The translations under genes were made by a program, and so were the position numbers. Shown in pieces: positions 35,801-43,933 of a stretch of 64,000 bases of DNA. The notes below the pieces were generated by a model. It was not told the DNA's origin. It saw only the letters and a program-made list of their open reading frames with translations, and did no database searches. The first letter of the stretch is position 1; each line of letters opens with the position of its first letter. The DNA is taken from contig JADJSX010000034.1 of the NCBI GenBank assembly GCA_016711485.1, positions 166,887-230,886 of the forward strand. Direction: 5' to 3'. Source of the stretch: Leptospiraceae bacterium (GTDB lineage: Bacteria; Spirochaetota; Leptospiria; Leptospirales; Leptospiraceae).

Positions 35801-36410
35801 GAATTGTAGGAATATATCGATTTGAATTGGAAGATTTTTTTGGACTCCATCGAGTATTTTGATTGGAATTAGATTTATTTTTTTCTTTTAGATAACGTTG
35901 GTATTCTGGTATAACAGTATTATTGAAATATTCTCTATCTTCTACTGTTGTAAATTGATTTTTGAAAGTAACATCAGAAGGTTTTATATTTATGAAATAT
36001 TTTCCTTTGGATACAGTTAATGAATCTTTTATGATTGCGACAACATGACCATTCCCGTTCCCATATGGATTTTCTTTATCTTTATAGCTGATACCATCGC
36101 CAATTTTAAAATTTGAAATTGTAAAAGAAACTTTCTTAACTTGGGTATTATTCGTAGGTTGCCATCGACTAGATTGACCTTGGTATTCCATCTCTGGACA
36201 ATCCTTTTCAATCGGTGGACATGGTGGACAATCCAAATTAGCCTTTCTTTTCCTTGGTCTACTGTTTGGATTGTGTAGAGGCAATTCATAAGTAGGAAAA
36301 TTATTTTTGAGTAAAACTTTTGAAACAGGAAGGATATTGCTATCGCTTAAAAGTTTTGTCGTAAGGCGAAAATTATTTTGAATATGTCTAACTGTTTTTT
36401 TGGCACTCAT
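32820..36410 (-). CDS. Large N6-adenine DNA methylase with DUF2958-like C-terminus
   Basis: The product of 1196 aa has a long low-complexity N-terminus (about 1-600) that includes a C-P-P-C-P-P segment and Asn/Ser-rich stretches. The methylase core has YEPCAGNGSLTI (about 640) and motif IV NPPFGSYPS (about 709), the order of gamma-class N6-adenine methylases. Residues of about 1005-1080 (DWFIVERDMKSDQLQAYGYV, WGYINIEELKN, ELDFYW) match DUF2958, a domain found with plasmid methylases. It leads the operon with a small protein and a strawberry-notch helicase, an arrangement known from large phages and megaplasmids, where it methylates or protects the element's DNA. Confidence 0.75.
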   Translation of the reverse strand: MSAKKTVRHIQNNFRLTTKLLSDSNILPVSKVLLKNNFPTYELPLHNPNSRPRKRKANLDCPPCPPIEKDCPEMEYQGQSSRWQPTNNTQVKKVSFTISNFKIGDGISYKDKENPYGNGNGHVVAIIKDSLTVSKGKYFINIKPSDVTFKNQFTTVEDREYFNNTVIPEYQRYLKEKNKSNSNQNTRWSPKKSSNSNRYIPTIPSSRIFGNSSLDESDYVDNTYFEDVDVERVKKNLESGKLTPQVENIISKYGSNNNSSKLKNRSEYKSACDYTDKKSLFSQIETQFKDENFDKGKFEYNPISDLRFGDYKSKNETIYNRYLEGYELVCEHLESKNIFYELRSNCINFIIEKIERQRSEGLTYPEKIEDYFKIVNPKVEENIKQLYENDIKSQGYILHNLPNTKSADNQNNTQGINSHVLDFANKLTTEQLAYYRKEQNSEMPLDESRKMYNNYIEDGKRIIAQIDSRDEEKLQDRLHSGNKASRKLFEKYTGIKLGNTNKETQKAISDFCKTKTETQENDTSKEFNTIEFAKLIGNKIDFRENVKNKDIYSLFEKTYNQKPEKFLKQIQESVELLLVEESRYIANHGETKDAFKKILSLYNNQPVLNVRTSESVARQAYSTPIPLGYLISNYLDLKNNSVYEPCAGNGSLTIAAKANNVTACEIDPIRVKHLLHLNFNVIKFSALDPATRVILQGSGKFKRIVMNPPFGSYPSNQHIKINGRAITDIDQAIAIHSLQFLEPNGLAAIILGGHNLKVDKYGGYKANDQFFLNHIYRNFDVIKNIDINGDLYRKQGTSFDIRLIILRNSNTKEFKHVLPYDYSDKPGQILKANTWEDLYNFLSVPYSEIFFQEGDYVDYRNDNSGMNEVGFVLEIEGKGIWTKRGKEFLKIPFEKVLSIQHKKENLSEAFIEHWNKSKESYNEFMQGLKTAFKPVENSNSATTHEEKIISSINDIPKLVRQFMPIHQQKAVASFKSNEHVKVLDDLEKQIKNTPKTYETENLDSDNKILSLHYFYGNSDWFIVERDMKSDQLQAYGYVILNGDLDNAEWGYINIEELKNSNKVELDFYWTPIKFKELKTGETNEQQNNHSHTNNSSAASGELDSERQRERLQTNERDSGNSRNQGQRIVDNENHESEGYSRKNHPNETDEHGNRGYGQDAQRIGVSGGLNPSDPSSGVIDEEKFKKFAEFLKKAGL

Positions 36411-36418
36411 AAAATATC

Positions 36419-36736
36419 CTACTTTCTTCTTTTTGCTTTTTTCTTGCTCACTGGTTTTTTCTTTCTGGTTGAAATTTTTCGTATTTTATTTCCTTCAGGA
36501 GTAATTTTATAATCTTTAGATTTATTTTTCTTCACTGGATTTACAAACTTATGCTGCTTATCGTATTTATTAATAAACGCTACAAATTTACTTTTCGTAA
36601 AGAATATCCAGTCAATGCCTGCATATTTTATGCTGATTGTAAAATCTACTCCATCATCCGCTTCTATTTTTGAATTCAAGAGGACCGGATGAGCGAAGTA
36701 TTTTTTTCGTAAGAGTGATATGTCTTTTCCGTTCAT
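36419..36736 (-). CDS. Basic small protein (105 aa)
   Basis: The first 60 residues look folded (DDGVDFTISIKYAGIDWIFF). The C-terminal 45 are very rich in Lys/Arg (KKNKSKDYK..RKKKPVSKKKAKRRK). It starts directly after the 36737 gene. DNA- or membrane-associated virion protein is possible. No family recognised. Confidence 0.6.
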   Translation of the reverse strand: MNGKDISLLRKKYFAHPVLLNSKIEADDGVDFTISIKYAGIDWIFFTKSKFVAFINKYDKQHKFVNPVKKNKSKDYKITPEGNKIRKISTRKKKPVSKKKAKRRK

Positions 36737-37159
36737 TTAGTTATCCCGTCCGTAAATTCTCATATGCGTTTCAAAATCTTTTTGTGTTGGAAAATATACA
36801 GGGTTACTTCCGTTCATTGTGTATAATTTTAGTTTATCGCCTTGATTGATCCTGTATCCGTCACGATCCCAGTCATCATTTGATTTAGCATAAACAACTT
36901 TCCATTTCGTATTATTTACTTTTGTCCAAAAACTTTTTTTATCTTTTGGAACTAGTCCTTGTAATTTAACACTTTGCATTTTTCCGTTTTCATCAAAATG
37001 CTCTGTTTCGAATAAGAAAGTTTCTCTGCTATCTAAGGATATGTAGCGTTTCATTTTTTCTTCACTTATCCTACGTTTCCGTTTTCTTTTTTTAGGTTCA
37101 TCACTTAATAGCATCTTAGCTACACCCGCTCCGATTATTGCATATATAATTGCGCTCAT
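36737..37159 (-). CDS. Membrane-anchored protein (140 aa)
   Basis: The N-terminus is a membrane segment (MSAIIYAIIGAGVAKMLL) followed by a basic patch KKRKRKRR and a soluble strand-rich domain. Many neighbours have the same one-membrane-segment design. Unknown family. Confidence 0.6.
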   Translation of the reverse strand: MSAIIYAIIGAGVAKMLLSDEPKKRKRKRRISEEKMKRYISLDSRETFLFETEHFDENGKMQSVKLQGLVPKDKKSFWTKVNNTKWKVVYAKSNDDWDRDGYRINQGDKLKLYTMNGSNPVYFPTQKDFETHMRIYGRDN

Positions 37160-37172
37160 AATATATATTTCC

Positions 37173-37619
37173 TTAAAACAAAAAGAATGCTAACGCTGCA
37201 CCGATTAACACCAATAAACCGTCTCCGCCAGAATCAGTTTTGACCGGATCAGATTTTGGAATTGTTGGTTGTGGCGTAGGGTTTACTGATACAACTTTTG
37301 GAGTAGGCTTCGTTGGTGGTGGAATGTCTACAACTTGCGTCCAATCTGGTTGTGTTTGCGTAGTTGGAGTTTGTTTTTTTCCATCGTCGTATTTCGTTCT
37401 GGCTCCGATGACTGCTTGGATATTGGTTGCAATTACTGTTTTAACGACAATCGGTTCGAATACAGCGTCTACTGTGAATTTGCCTGTAGCATCATTGAAT
37501 GCTAACCATTTTCCGCCTTTGGCAACATACATATATTTGAATTCGATGATTTGGGCAGAAAGACTATTGCCTTTTTTGGGATTGAGTTTGATTGTGAAAT
37601 CTGTTTTTGTTCGTAACAT
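37173..37619 (-). CDS. C-terminally membrane-anchored protein (148 aa)
   Basis: A strand-rich N-terminal domain (about 1-75) is followed by a Pro/Thr linker (PPPTKPTPKVVSVNPTPQ) and a terminal membrane segment (GLLVLIGAALAFFLF). This layout suits a protein displayed from a membrane. No family recognised. Confidence 0.6.
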   Translation of the reverse strand: MLRTKTDFTIKLNPKKGNSLSAQIIEFKYMYVAKGGKWLAFNDATGKFTVDAVFEPIVVKTVIATNIQAVIGARTKYDDGKKQTPTTQTQPDWTQVVDIPPPTKPTPKVVSVNPTPQPTIPKSDPVKTDSGGDGLLVLIGAALAFFLF

Positions 37620-37647
37620 TTTTTATTCTCCTAAATTTATTAAAAGT

Positions 37648-37661
37648 GTGCTATATCGCAC
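37648..37661 (-). promoter_or_regulatory. Dispersed 14-bp motif, site 3
   Basis: GTGCGATATAGCAC on the minus strand, overlapping the stop codon of the transglycosylase gene. With flanks it reads AAGGTGCGATATAGCAC, near-identical to site 2. Confidence 0.55.
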
Positions 37662-38259
37662 CTTGACGTTCGCTGATTTCTTTTAATGCTATTGTCCAGT
37701 TTTTAAAATAATCTTTCGTACTCTGAGAATACGTATTATTTATAACGGTTCCGGCTCCGGCATGATAAGCCATGACGACCTTTGCTAATAATTCTTTTTG
37801 TCTCTCTCTTTGTGCTTCCGTGTAATTCGAATAATCCCGTGTAAAAAATTCAGAATCTTTTGTAATCGAAATTGAATTCGATTTCGTTAACGCGGATGCA
37901 AGTTCAATTGATACTTCCGGTTTCCATAAATCTTCCGGTTTAAAATTTCCATTAACCATTTTATTGAGAGCGTAAAAAGTATTTTCTGTAATACCTAATA
38001 TTCCTCTTTTGTTGCCGGAACCAATTTTCTTTTCCATCACTTGAGGAGTTGTGCCGTATTCGCTTTCGATAGCGATATGGGCTTTTATTACCTGCCAAGG
38101 AATTTTGTATATGACCGCATATTTTTTAATTAGAATATCGTAGCGATCTTTAATTGCGTCATAGTTCGTCGGTGGAATTGGTCTATCGGTATTAATCGTC
38201 GACTCTGATTTTCCAGACTTGATAAGGAAATAGATTATTATTGCAATTAGAGTTTTCAT
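37651..38259 (-). CDS. Lytic transglycosylase-like protein, active-site intact
   Basis: The product of 202 aa has an N-terminal membrane segment (LIAIIIYFLI) and an SLT-type domain: IPWQVIKAHIAIESEYG with candidate catalytic Glu65 followed by Ser, then RGILGITENTF and AYHAGAG. It would cleave glycan strands of peptidoglycan, either for virion entry or lysis. A paralogue follows upstream (38343) with the Glu lost. Membrane-tethered transglycosylases are known in membrane-containing phages. Confidence 0.75.
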   Translation of the reverse strand: MKTLIAIIIYFLIKSGKSESTINTDRPIPPTNYDAIKDRYDILIKKYAVIYKIPWQVIKAHIAIESEYGTTPQVMEKKIGSGNKRGILGITENTFYALNKMVNGNFKPEDLWKPEVSIELASALTKSNSISITKDSEFFTRDYSNYTEAQRERQKELLAKVVMAYHAGAGTVINNTYSQSTKDYFKNWTIALKEISERQGAI

Positions 38260-38339
38260 TATAGAATAATTTCCTCCGCTTTTGTTTTTTTAATTTTTGT
38301 TAGATACCATGAATGGATTTTGAAGAATATTTTTTTCAT
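38259..38339 (-). CDS. Very short coupled frame (26 aa)
   Basis: The frame starts at ATG 38339, ends TAA overlapping the next ATG (TAATG) at 38257-38261, and is preceded by AAGGAATAAA. It is basic and hydrophobic (KKIFFKIHSWYLTKIKKTK). It may be a small peptide or just a coupling leader. Confidence 0.3.
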   Translation of the reverse strand: MKKIFFKIHSWYLTKIKKTKAEEIIL

Positions 38340-38342
38340 ATT

Positions 38343-38873
38343 TTATTCCTTTTGTCTTTGTAAGATTTTAGAGTATTCAGAATTAAATCTTGCTAAGTAT
38401 TGTATGTCCGTGTATACATCACCAGTTTCAGCAAGTGCTTCTTTTCCCAATCCGAGATAAAATGCGATTACTTGACTATTGTGATCTGCGTACTTAGCAT
38501 TAATGAATTTAAGAAAGGCTGCCCCAAATTCTATTGAAACCATTTCAGAGACTCGATCTTCTTTTTGTAAATTTGTTTTGATTACGCTTTGCACGTAATC
38601 AAAGTCTATTCCTCGCATTCCCATAATACCAAGGCGATCTTGTCCCCAAGGTATTTTCGATTTATACATTTGGGATAATCCGTATTCGGTTGCAGTCCCC
38701 ATATGCGCTTTGAGGATTCTCCAAGACACGCCGTAAATTTTTGCGTATTTTTTGAAAATCCAATCATATTTATCTATTTCTGAAAAATCATTTTCTTTTG
38801 ATTCTGAATTCATATTTTTTACAAAATAATATGATAGTCCGACTGCGGTTAATGCTAATAATCCCATTCCCAT
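38343..38873 (-). CDS. Transglycosylase-like paralogue lacking the catalytic Glu
   Basis: The 176-aa product has an N-terminal membrane segment and aligns with the 37651 protein: YGVSWRILKAHMGTATEYG versus YKIPWQVIKAHIAIESEYG. The Glu-Ser pair is replaced by Ala61-Thr62, and the AYHAGAG motif is YLGLGK. The fold is probably kept but catalysis is unlikely, suggesting a structural or peptidoglycan-binding role. It is part of the operon 38873-39627. Confidence 0.7.
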   Translation of the reverse strand: MGMGLLALTAVGLSYYFVKNMNSESKENDFSEIDKYDWIFKKYAKIYGVSWRILKAHMGTATEYGLSQMYKSKIPWGQDRLGIMGMRGIDFDYVQSVIKTNLQKEDRVSEMVSIEFGAAFLKFINAKYADHNSQVIAFYLGLGKEALAETGDVYTDIQYLARFNSEYSKILQRQKE

Positions 38874-38874
38874 A

Positions 38875-39627
38875 TTAAATTCCTTTTTCCTTATTATAAA
38901 TTTTCCATCCTACATATCCAAGAGCAGCGTAGGGAGCTATTTTGATTAACTCTGATAAAAAGTTTGCAGTGGTCGTTCCTGCGTCTGCGATATTGTTTAA
39001 TATCTCAGGTAATTTTTCACCAGTAGCCTTTACTGTTTTGAAAAATCGATACATGTCTCTTGGATCACCATCGTCTACTGACCAAAAAGAAAATATTTGA
39101 CTCGAATTCTTGTAAGTGTTTGGATTGTGATTCAATAACTCAGCCAAGAATACATTCGTTTTTTTGTCTTCGGACGATACATATTTTGGATCATGTTTTC
39201 CGATTAGGTAAGTCAGGATTGCCGCACCACTAGCACCAGTAGCCGCCGATGCTGAAATTATAAACGCTGATATTGTTGACGATGCTCCGACTAATCCGAG
39301 TGCGGCTGCTATTGCTGGAGTTAAATTTACCGCTACAAACAATCCTGCAATTGCTCCAACCGTTAGCCCTGTGCCTACGGCAAGCATTCGAGGAGTTACT
39401 CTGTAGTAAGCGTAAGAATATTTTGGATCTGTTTTGAAACTTACTCTAGAGCCGGTATCCAGTTTCCGTGCGGATACTCCCTCGAAATTTCTAATCAAAT
39501 ACTCAGTGATTACAATTTGCTCAGAAGGAATTTCTTTTGGAAATCTAAATGCAAATCGAGTAGGTCTAGCTACTTGCACTTTGATTATAATTTCTTTATC
39601 CTGGTCCTTTACAAAATCAAAAGCCAT
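38875..39627 (-). CDS. Membrane protein with glycine/alanine-rich membrane segments (250 aa)
   Basis: A soluble N-terminus (about 85 residues) is followed by a hydrophobic Gly/Ala-rich block (about 85-145, TGLTVGAIAGLFVAVNLTP, SAFIISASAATGASG) and a C-terminal helix AALGYVGWKIY. It overlaps its upstream neighbour by one base. A virion membrane protein is possible. No family recognised. Confidence 0.6.
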   Translation of the reverse strand: MAFDFVKDQDKEIIIKVQVARPTRFAFRFPKEIPSEQIVITEYLIRNFEGVSARKLDTGSRVSFKTDPKYSYAYYRVTPRMLAVGTGLTVGAIAGLFVAVNLTPAIAAALGLVGASSTISAFIISASAATGASGAAILTYLIGKHDPKYVSSEDKKTNVFLAELLNHNPNTYKNSSQIFSFWSVDDGDPRDMYRFFKTVKATGEKLPEILNNIADAGTTTANFLSELIKIAPYAALGYVGWKIYNKEKGI

Positions 39628-40301
39628 TACTCGATTACCTCATTTTTTTCCGGTTCATTTCCTGATTCAGTTGTTACTATTTCTGGATTTACTTCTTTCT
39701 CGTTTTTGTTATTACTGAAGTAGTAATAGATTCCAAAACCAAAAGCTAACGAGAAGATAAGAGTAAATATTCCATCTGATTCTTTTGTGATTGTATGATT
39801 TTTTTTTGGAATTCTACCATTGGGATCTACTGCAATATGCAGATGGTTGACGTGTTGCTGCTCTATCGTTCGTTTATCTGGATCAATTTTTCCGGCTTTC
39901 TCCCAGACAGACTTTTTGTCGGTTACATATCGGAAAGAATTACTAACTGGATTACTACCTGCGTGCATTATGATTGCAGGGGAATAGTAATTGTGTAAAG
40001 TTTTTCCAAAAAACTTTCTGGCTAAATTAAAAAATGTTTCGTCGTCGCTATCGCTGTATTGTTGACCATACCACATATTGAATAAATAAATTTTGCCGTT
40101 AGCCACTATATTATCAACGTCTACGGCTAGTCCGTAGGAATGACTACTTTCAGTTCCCTCTCGAAACGTAGAAGTGAGTGTGATAGAAGTGCAATTGATA
40201 GATTTTAAAAACGAATAGAACGTATTTATAAAGAACGTATCTAATTTTGCAAAATTTGTTTTTGCGTTTTCGTTTGAAAAATTTGTCTGAATAGCACTCA
40301 T
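39627..40301 (-). CDS. M15-like peptidoglycan peptidase with C-terminal membrane anchor
   Basis: The product of 224 aa has the zinc-site pattern of M15-type D,D-/L,D-peptidases: SHSYGLAVDVDN (His54, Asp61) and HVNHLHIAVD (His153, His155). A membrane segment lies at about 178-196 (LIFSLAFGFGIYYYF), followed by an acidic tail. It would cut peptide stems of peptidoglycan. Its neighbour at 40305 is a paralogue without the membrane anchor. Confidence 0.75.
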   Translation of the reverse strand: MSAIQTNFSNENAKTNFAKLDTFFINTFYSFLKSINCTSITLTSTFREGTESSHSYGLAVDVDNIVANGKIYLFNMWYGQQYSDSDDETFFNLARKFFGKTLHNYYSPAIIMHAGSNPVSNSFRYVTDKKSVWEKAGKIDPDKRTIEQQHVNHLHIAVDPNGRIPKKNHTITKESDGIFTLIFSLAFGFGIYYYFSNNKNEKEVNPEIVTTESGNEPEKNEVIE

Positions 40302-40304
40302 TTT

Positions 40305-40922
40305 TTAGCTTCTCCACCTGTAAGCACCTGAGAGTAATTCGTTAGAAGGATTTACTAATCCAATCCACTTTTTTTTCTGGTTGTTTATATTTTGAATATT
40401 TGCAAAAATTTTATCTTTTGTCATTAATCCATCGTAGTCGATTGCTAGATGGCAGTGATTCAAGTGTGATTCATTCCAATTTCTTTTGGAAGAAGGAATA
40501 CTTTCTGCTTTCAAAACATCTGCTAATTTATTTTTAGAATAACGAAAAGTATTATTGATTGCTGTCTTACTGGTTGCATGTCTTACGATAGCAGGAGAAT
40601 AATAGTTGTATAACTTAGTTCCGAAATGTTCTAAGAGCATTTTGTAAAATGCTTCATCGTCCGCATCACTGTAATTCCCTAATTTGAAATTAAAATAAAA
40701 AGGTTTTCCGTTAATTACCATTTGGTTAACATCTAATGCTCTTCCAAAACCATGACTACCGTTTGCCTTTCCTTGACGAAAAGTTGAATTGAGTTCTATC
40801 TCTGTGCATTTTATTTTATCCAAAAATCCATAAAATTCTTTAACGAAAACAGGATCTAATTTTTCGAAATTATTTTTTGCATTTAGAGAAGTAAATTTTG
40901 TATTGATTCCTTCAAAAGCCAT
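40305..40922 (-). CDS. M15-like peptidoglycan peptidase, soluble paralogue
   Basis: The product of 205 aa shows SHGFGRALDVN (His57, Asp64) and HLNHCHLAIDYDG (His156, His158), the metal ligands of the M15 fold. It is about 30 percent similar by eye to the 39627 protein in its first 160 residues. It is probably an endolysin or entry enzyme. Start ATG sits next to the stop of the upstream gene. Confidence 0.75.
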   Translation of the reverse strand: MAFEGINTKFTSLNAKNNFEKLDPVFVKEFYGFLDKIKCTEIELNSTFRQGKANGSHGFGRALDVNQMVINGKPFYFNFKLGNYSDADDEAFYKMLLEHFGTKLYNYYSPAIVRHATSKTAINNTFRYSKNKLADVLKAESIPSSKRNWNESHLNHCHLAIDYDGLMTKDKIFANIQNINNQKKKWIGLVNPSNELLSGAYRWRS

Positions 40923-41240
40923 TTATTTCTTTCCTCCCGTTTGAGGATTTCCAATATTAGCCTTTAAACTTTTTACTTTATCCAAAAGTTCAATTCCGTC
41001 ACTTCCAAGGAATTTCAAAATATACGTACCTGCAAAGATGTAGGTAGTAGATTGCATGAAGTGTAAAATGATTTGCAAAGTATCATTCGAAATTGAATTG
41101 TTGTTAGGTTTGTACGTGTTGATTAACAGTAACACGAATACAATACTAACATTCACAATGAAATTCCAGAAGTATGCTCTTTCGGCTACGATCTTAAAAC
41201 GTCCAGTCTCGCTATTCTCAGTTGTATTATTTTCCTGCAT
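40923..41240 (-). CDS. Small two-segment membrane protein, holin candidate
   Basis: The product of 105 aa has two membrane segments (NFIVNVSIVFVLLLINTY and LHFMQSTTYIFAGTYILKF), with charged ends. It is directly upstream of two peptidoglycan peptidase genes, the usual position of a holin. The call is by size, topology and position only. Confidence 0.5.
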   Translation of the reverse strand: MQENNTTENSETGRFKIVAERAYFWNFIVNVSIVFVLLLINTYKPNNNSISNDTLQIILHFMQSTTYIFAGTYILKFLGSDGIELLDKVKSLKANIGNPQTGGKK

Positions 41241-41868
41241 TATAATAAGCCCTCTGAATTTTTCGTATTATTGTAGTTTTGTAGGTTACAAACGTTATGA
41301 GAAAAACGTCTAGTATTCTTGAAATCGCATTGAATAAGGATAATTCTTTTTTTGACAAGAGAACTCCTTTGAAGGCAAATTTATAGTAAATAAATGTTTC
41401 ATCGGAAACATTTTTGATGAATGCAGAATCATAGCCTTTTTTTCTGAGAATATTTCTAAATAAATCTCTTTCATCATTTAACTCTCTGATGATTCGTTCG
41501 CAAAATAAATCTACGCTTAATTTGTTTGGCGTAAGAATTAAATAATTTATATTTGCTTTTAAAATCATTTTGATATAGCGTAACTCAGTTTTAATAACTT
41601 CTATTGCTGTATCTCTGACACGTTCTTCTAGATTATAACCAATCTCTTCCTGATTTTCGATTGAATACGTTAATTTGAAAAATTCATGATTCAAGAGTTC
41701 CGTTTGACTTTTTTTTCTAGCTAGTTTAATACTAGAAACAATTTCGAAAAAATTTTTCATAAAAAATCCTTTCACGAAAGAAAGGACACCTATCCCAAAA
41801 ACGAAAAACAGGATAAGCCATTCTAACGCTAATTTGAATCCAAATAATTTTATTTCTTCTTTATCCAT
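41227..41868 (-). CDS. Membrane protein with long helical cytosolic part (213 aa)
   Basis: ATG at 41868 is preferred, since it overlaps the stop of the upstream gene (ATGGATAA). A membrane segment (ALEWLILFFVFGIGVLSFV) is followed by helices and a second hydrophobic stretch near the C-terminus. No recognised family. Confidence 0.55.
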   Translation of the reverse strand: MDKEEIKLFGFKLALEWLILFFVFGIGVLSFVKGFFMKNFFEIVSSIKLARKKSQTELLNHEFFKLTYSIENQEEIGYNLEERVRDTAIEVIKTELRYIKMILKANINYLILTPNKLSVDLFCERIIRELNDERDLFRNILRKKGYDSAFIKNVSDETFIYYKFAFKGVLLSKKELSLFNAISRILDVFLITFVTYKTTIIRKIQRAYYNAGK

Positions 41869-42445
41869 TGATTTCTTTTTCCAATGCAAAAATCTTTTCT
41901 GGAGTGTCACAGAGTTGTAGTTTCTCTATTCGTTGAGATTTCAAAAATTTCATTTGTCCTAGAAATTTTTTATACTCAGTCGAATTTTTTAAAACTTTTT
42001 TAGCCGATTCGGTTATGATTATTTCATCCATTACGAAATTGTTTTCCGCATGAAGGGAAGGAATTTTTTCGAAATTCTTTTCTTTTAAAAAACTTTCTGA
42101 TTCAAAAACTAAAAAACCCCACCCTTCACGCTCTGATTGTGGATACTGAATTTTAATTTCTTCAAATGATTTTTCGAAATTGAAATTGATTAGATTTAAA
42201 ATCCTTTTTCTTTCTATTTCTAAATCTAAAATTCCTAGTTTCAATTTTGTTTCTATTGAAATTGGAATAGGGTTATTATCTGAATCGAAAAGTAATTTTC
42301 CATCGGTCGATATTTCGAAAGGAAAAAATTCAGACTCTATAATTTCCAATCCTTCTATTTGCGCTTGTTGCTCGAATAGTGGAAAATCTGATTCGTTCGA
42401 TGTTTGGTAAATTATTTTATCACTGTAACAATAAAGATTACGCAT
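41861..42445 (-). CDS. Fibre-associated/tail-assembly-like protein
   Basis: The product of 194 aa resembles phage fibre-associated proteins of the DUF4376 type: a central region with LEIERKRILNLINFNFEKSF and IKIQYPQSEREGWGF, like a helix-loop 'yp..E...w' pattern. It follows the fibre gene by overlapping it. These proteins often act as assembly chaperones for fibres. The match is by pattern, so it is tentative. Confidence 0.5.
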   Translation of the reverse strand: MRNLYCYSDKIIYQTSNESDFPLFEQQAQIEGLEIIESEFFPFEISTDGKLLFDSDNNPIPISIETKLKLGILDLEIERKRILNLINFNFEKSFEEIKIQYPQSEREGWGFLVFESESFLKEKNFEKIPSLHAENNFVMDEIIITESAKKVLKNSTEYKKFLGQMKFLKSQRIEKLQLCDTPEKIFALEKEING

Positions 42446-43925
42446 TGTAAACCTCCGTCCAGATATAAAGTTTTGATTGTGATTGATTGGAACGGGTAGT
42501 TCTTCCCGTTCGTGGTGTTCCGTTCGTTCCGTCTGTGATTTCCGATTTTATTAAAAACGTTCCATTTGTAGTGATTGCCGCCGCTGGCGAATTGATAACA
42601 TATAAGCTACCTATGCCCCCTGCACTATATGGAATATCTATATTATGCCTATGTCCATGAATTCTATTCTCTAAATTTAATCCCGAATTATAACCACTGG
42701 CAAGTGCTGTTTCCTCTGCTAGTTTACGAATTTGAATTTTTGTGAGATATTCAATATTTGTTTCAGGCAACCTGTACGGAAAAATTTCAATGTTGCCGCT
42801 TCCCGTTGTTTGTCCAATTGTCGAATAGTCTAGCGTGACAGTTCTAGTTGTCAGGTTAAATCCTATTAGCCGACAATATACGCCTTTAAATAATATCACT
42901 AAATCTAAATCAATATAGTTCTGTGTCACTAGTGCCGTTGCCCTATCTAATGAATTATGATAATAGATCATCTCTCTAACCGCTTGCAGGAAAGGATCAT
43001 TGATTAACGTGTTGTTTGCCGCCGTCAAAGTTACTACAGTTTGCGCCGCTATCGTATAACCAGAATAAGAGATTTGCTCTAAATTGTTGAATTTCCATTT
43101 TGTTGAAAGTAGGGGACTAAACAAATTTGGAATATTCGTATTAGTGTAAAAATCTGTTTTTGTGTCTGCATCGGAAAGACGCGAAAGACATATTGCAGGA
43201 AATGAGGGACTAATAGGGGTATAGAATTCTGAATAGAATTTTTCACCTAGTATTTTTCCAGCATAGACAGGATAGATAATTCTAGAAACGGGAACTTTTC
43301 CGTTTGCGTCTAATTCCGCGTAACCGTTCGCAACTCCTTTGTTTGAAATTCGTTCTATAGAATTTGGTATTTGAATTTCTAATAGTTTAGAATTTTCATC
43401 TAGTCCTGAGTATCCGTTTGCAGTATTTTTTCTGTAAAGCATTTCTGCATTCGAACCTAGATCAGTTATATCAGAGGATTCTAATACGACATTGCCAATT
43501 TTTCCGGCTACGCTTTGCACTGGTGCAAGTGGATTTTTCATTTCTTCCCAATTCGACAATTCACTAGCAGGTTCGATTCGTAGAATGAAAGTTTTTGATA
43601 AGTCAGCTCTGATAGCAATATCGCCTTGTTCTACTTCCAAAGCAAGCATTGACTCTTCATCTATTACTACATGCGTATTAGTTATTGCTCGTTCTGGAAT
43701 TTGAGAGCGTTTTAATTTTCCGGTTTCGTCTAATTCTGCGTAACCGTTAGGGGAAGTAATAGGATTTTTTGTAAATGCAAGAATAGGAATCTGTATATCA
43801 ACTTTTGTTGTATCGTAGTATATGACACCATTAAGCGTAATGTCAATAAAAGAGTTACGTTGGTATCTGTGACGAAATTGGAAGTCATTTATTTTTTCCC
43901 AGTCTCCTATATAAGTCGGTTCCAT
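42438..43925 (-). CDS. Fibre/spike-like protein
   Basis: The product of 495 aa has repeated fibre units: GYAELDETGKLKRSQIP, GYSGLDENSKLLEIQIP, GYAELDANGKVPVSRI, and the common fibre phrase VAGKIGNVVLESSDITDLG. The C-terminal domain has IDIPYSAGGIGS. Such repeats form trimeric shafts that bind host surface. It lies at the end of a block of three related genes (42438, 43934, 44335). Confidence 0.7.
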   Translation of the reverse strand: MEPTYIGDWEKINDFQFRHRYQRNSFIDITLNGVIYYDTTKVDIQIPILAFTKNPITSPNGYAELDETGKLKRSQIPERAITNTHVVIDEESMLALEVEQGDIAIRADLSKTFILRIEPASELSNWEEMKNPLAPVQSVAGKIGNVVLESSDITDLGSNAEMLYRKNTANGYSGLDENSKLLEIQIPNSIERISNKGVANGYAELDANGKVPVSRIIYPVYAGKILGEKFYSEFYTPISPSFPAICLSRLSDADTKTDFYTNTNIPNLFSPLLSTKWKFNNLEQISYSGYTIAAQTVVTLTAANNTLINDPFLQAVREMIYYHNSLDRATALVTQNYIDLDLVILFKGVYCRLIGFNLTTRTVTLDYSTIGQTTGSGNIEIFPYRLPETNIEYLTKIQIRKLAEETALASGYNSGLNLENRIHGHRHNIDIPYSAGGIGSLYVINSPAAAITTNGTFLIKSEITDGTNGTPRTGRTTRSNQSQSKLYIWTEVYNA

Positions 43926-43933
43926 ATATCTCC

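Noticed and set aside
37240..37686. Plus-strand open frame of 148 codons
   Set aside because: It is the complement of a Pro/Thr-linker gene on the minus strand that fits the operon; the plus frame has no ribosome site.
40923..41240. Firm holin annotation
   Set aside because: Only size, two membrane segments and position support it; kept as a candidate in the feature call.
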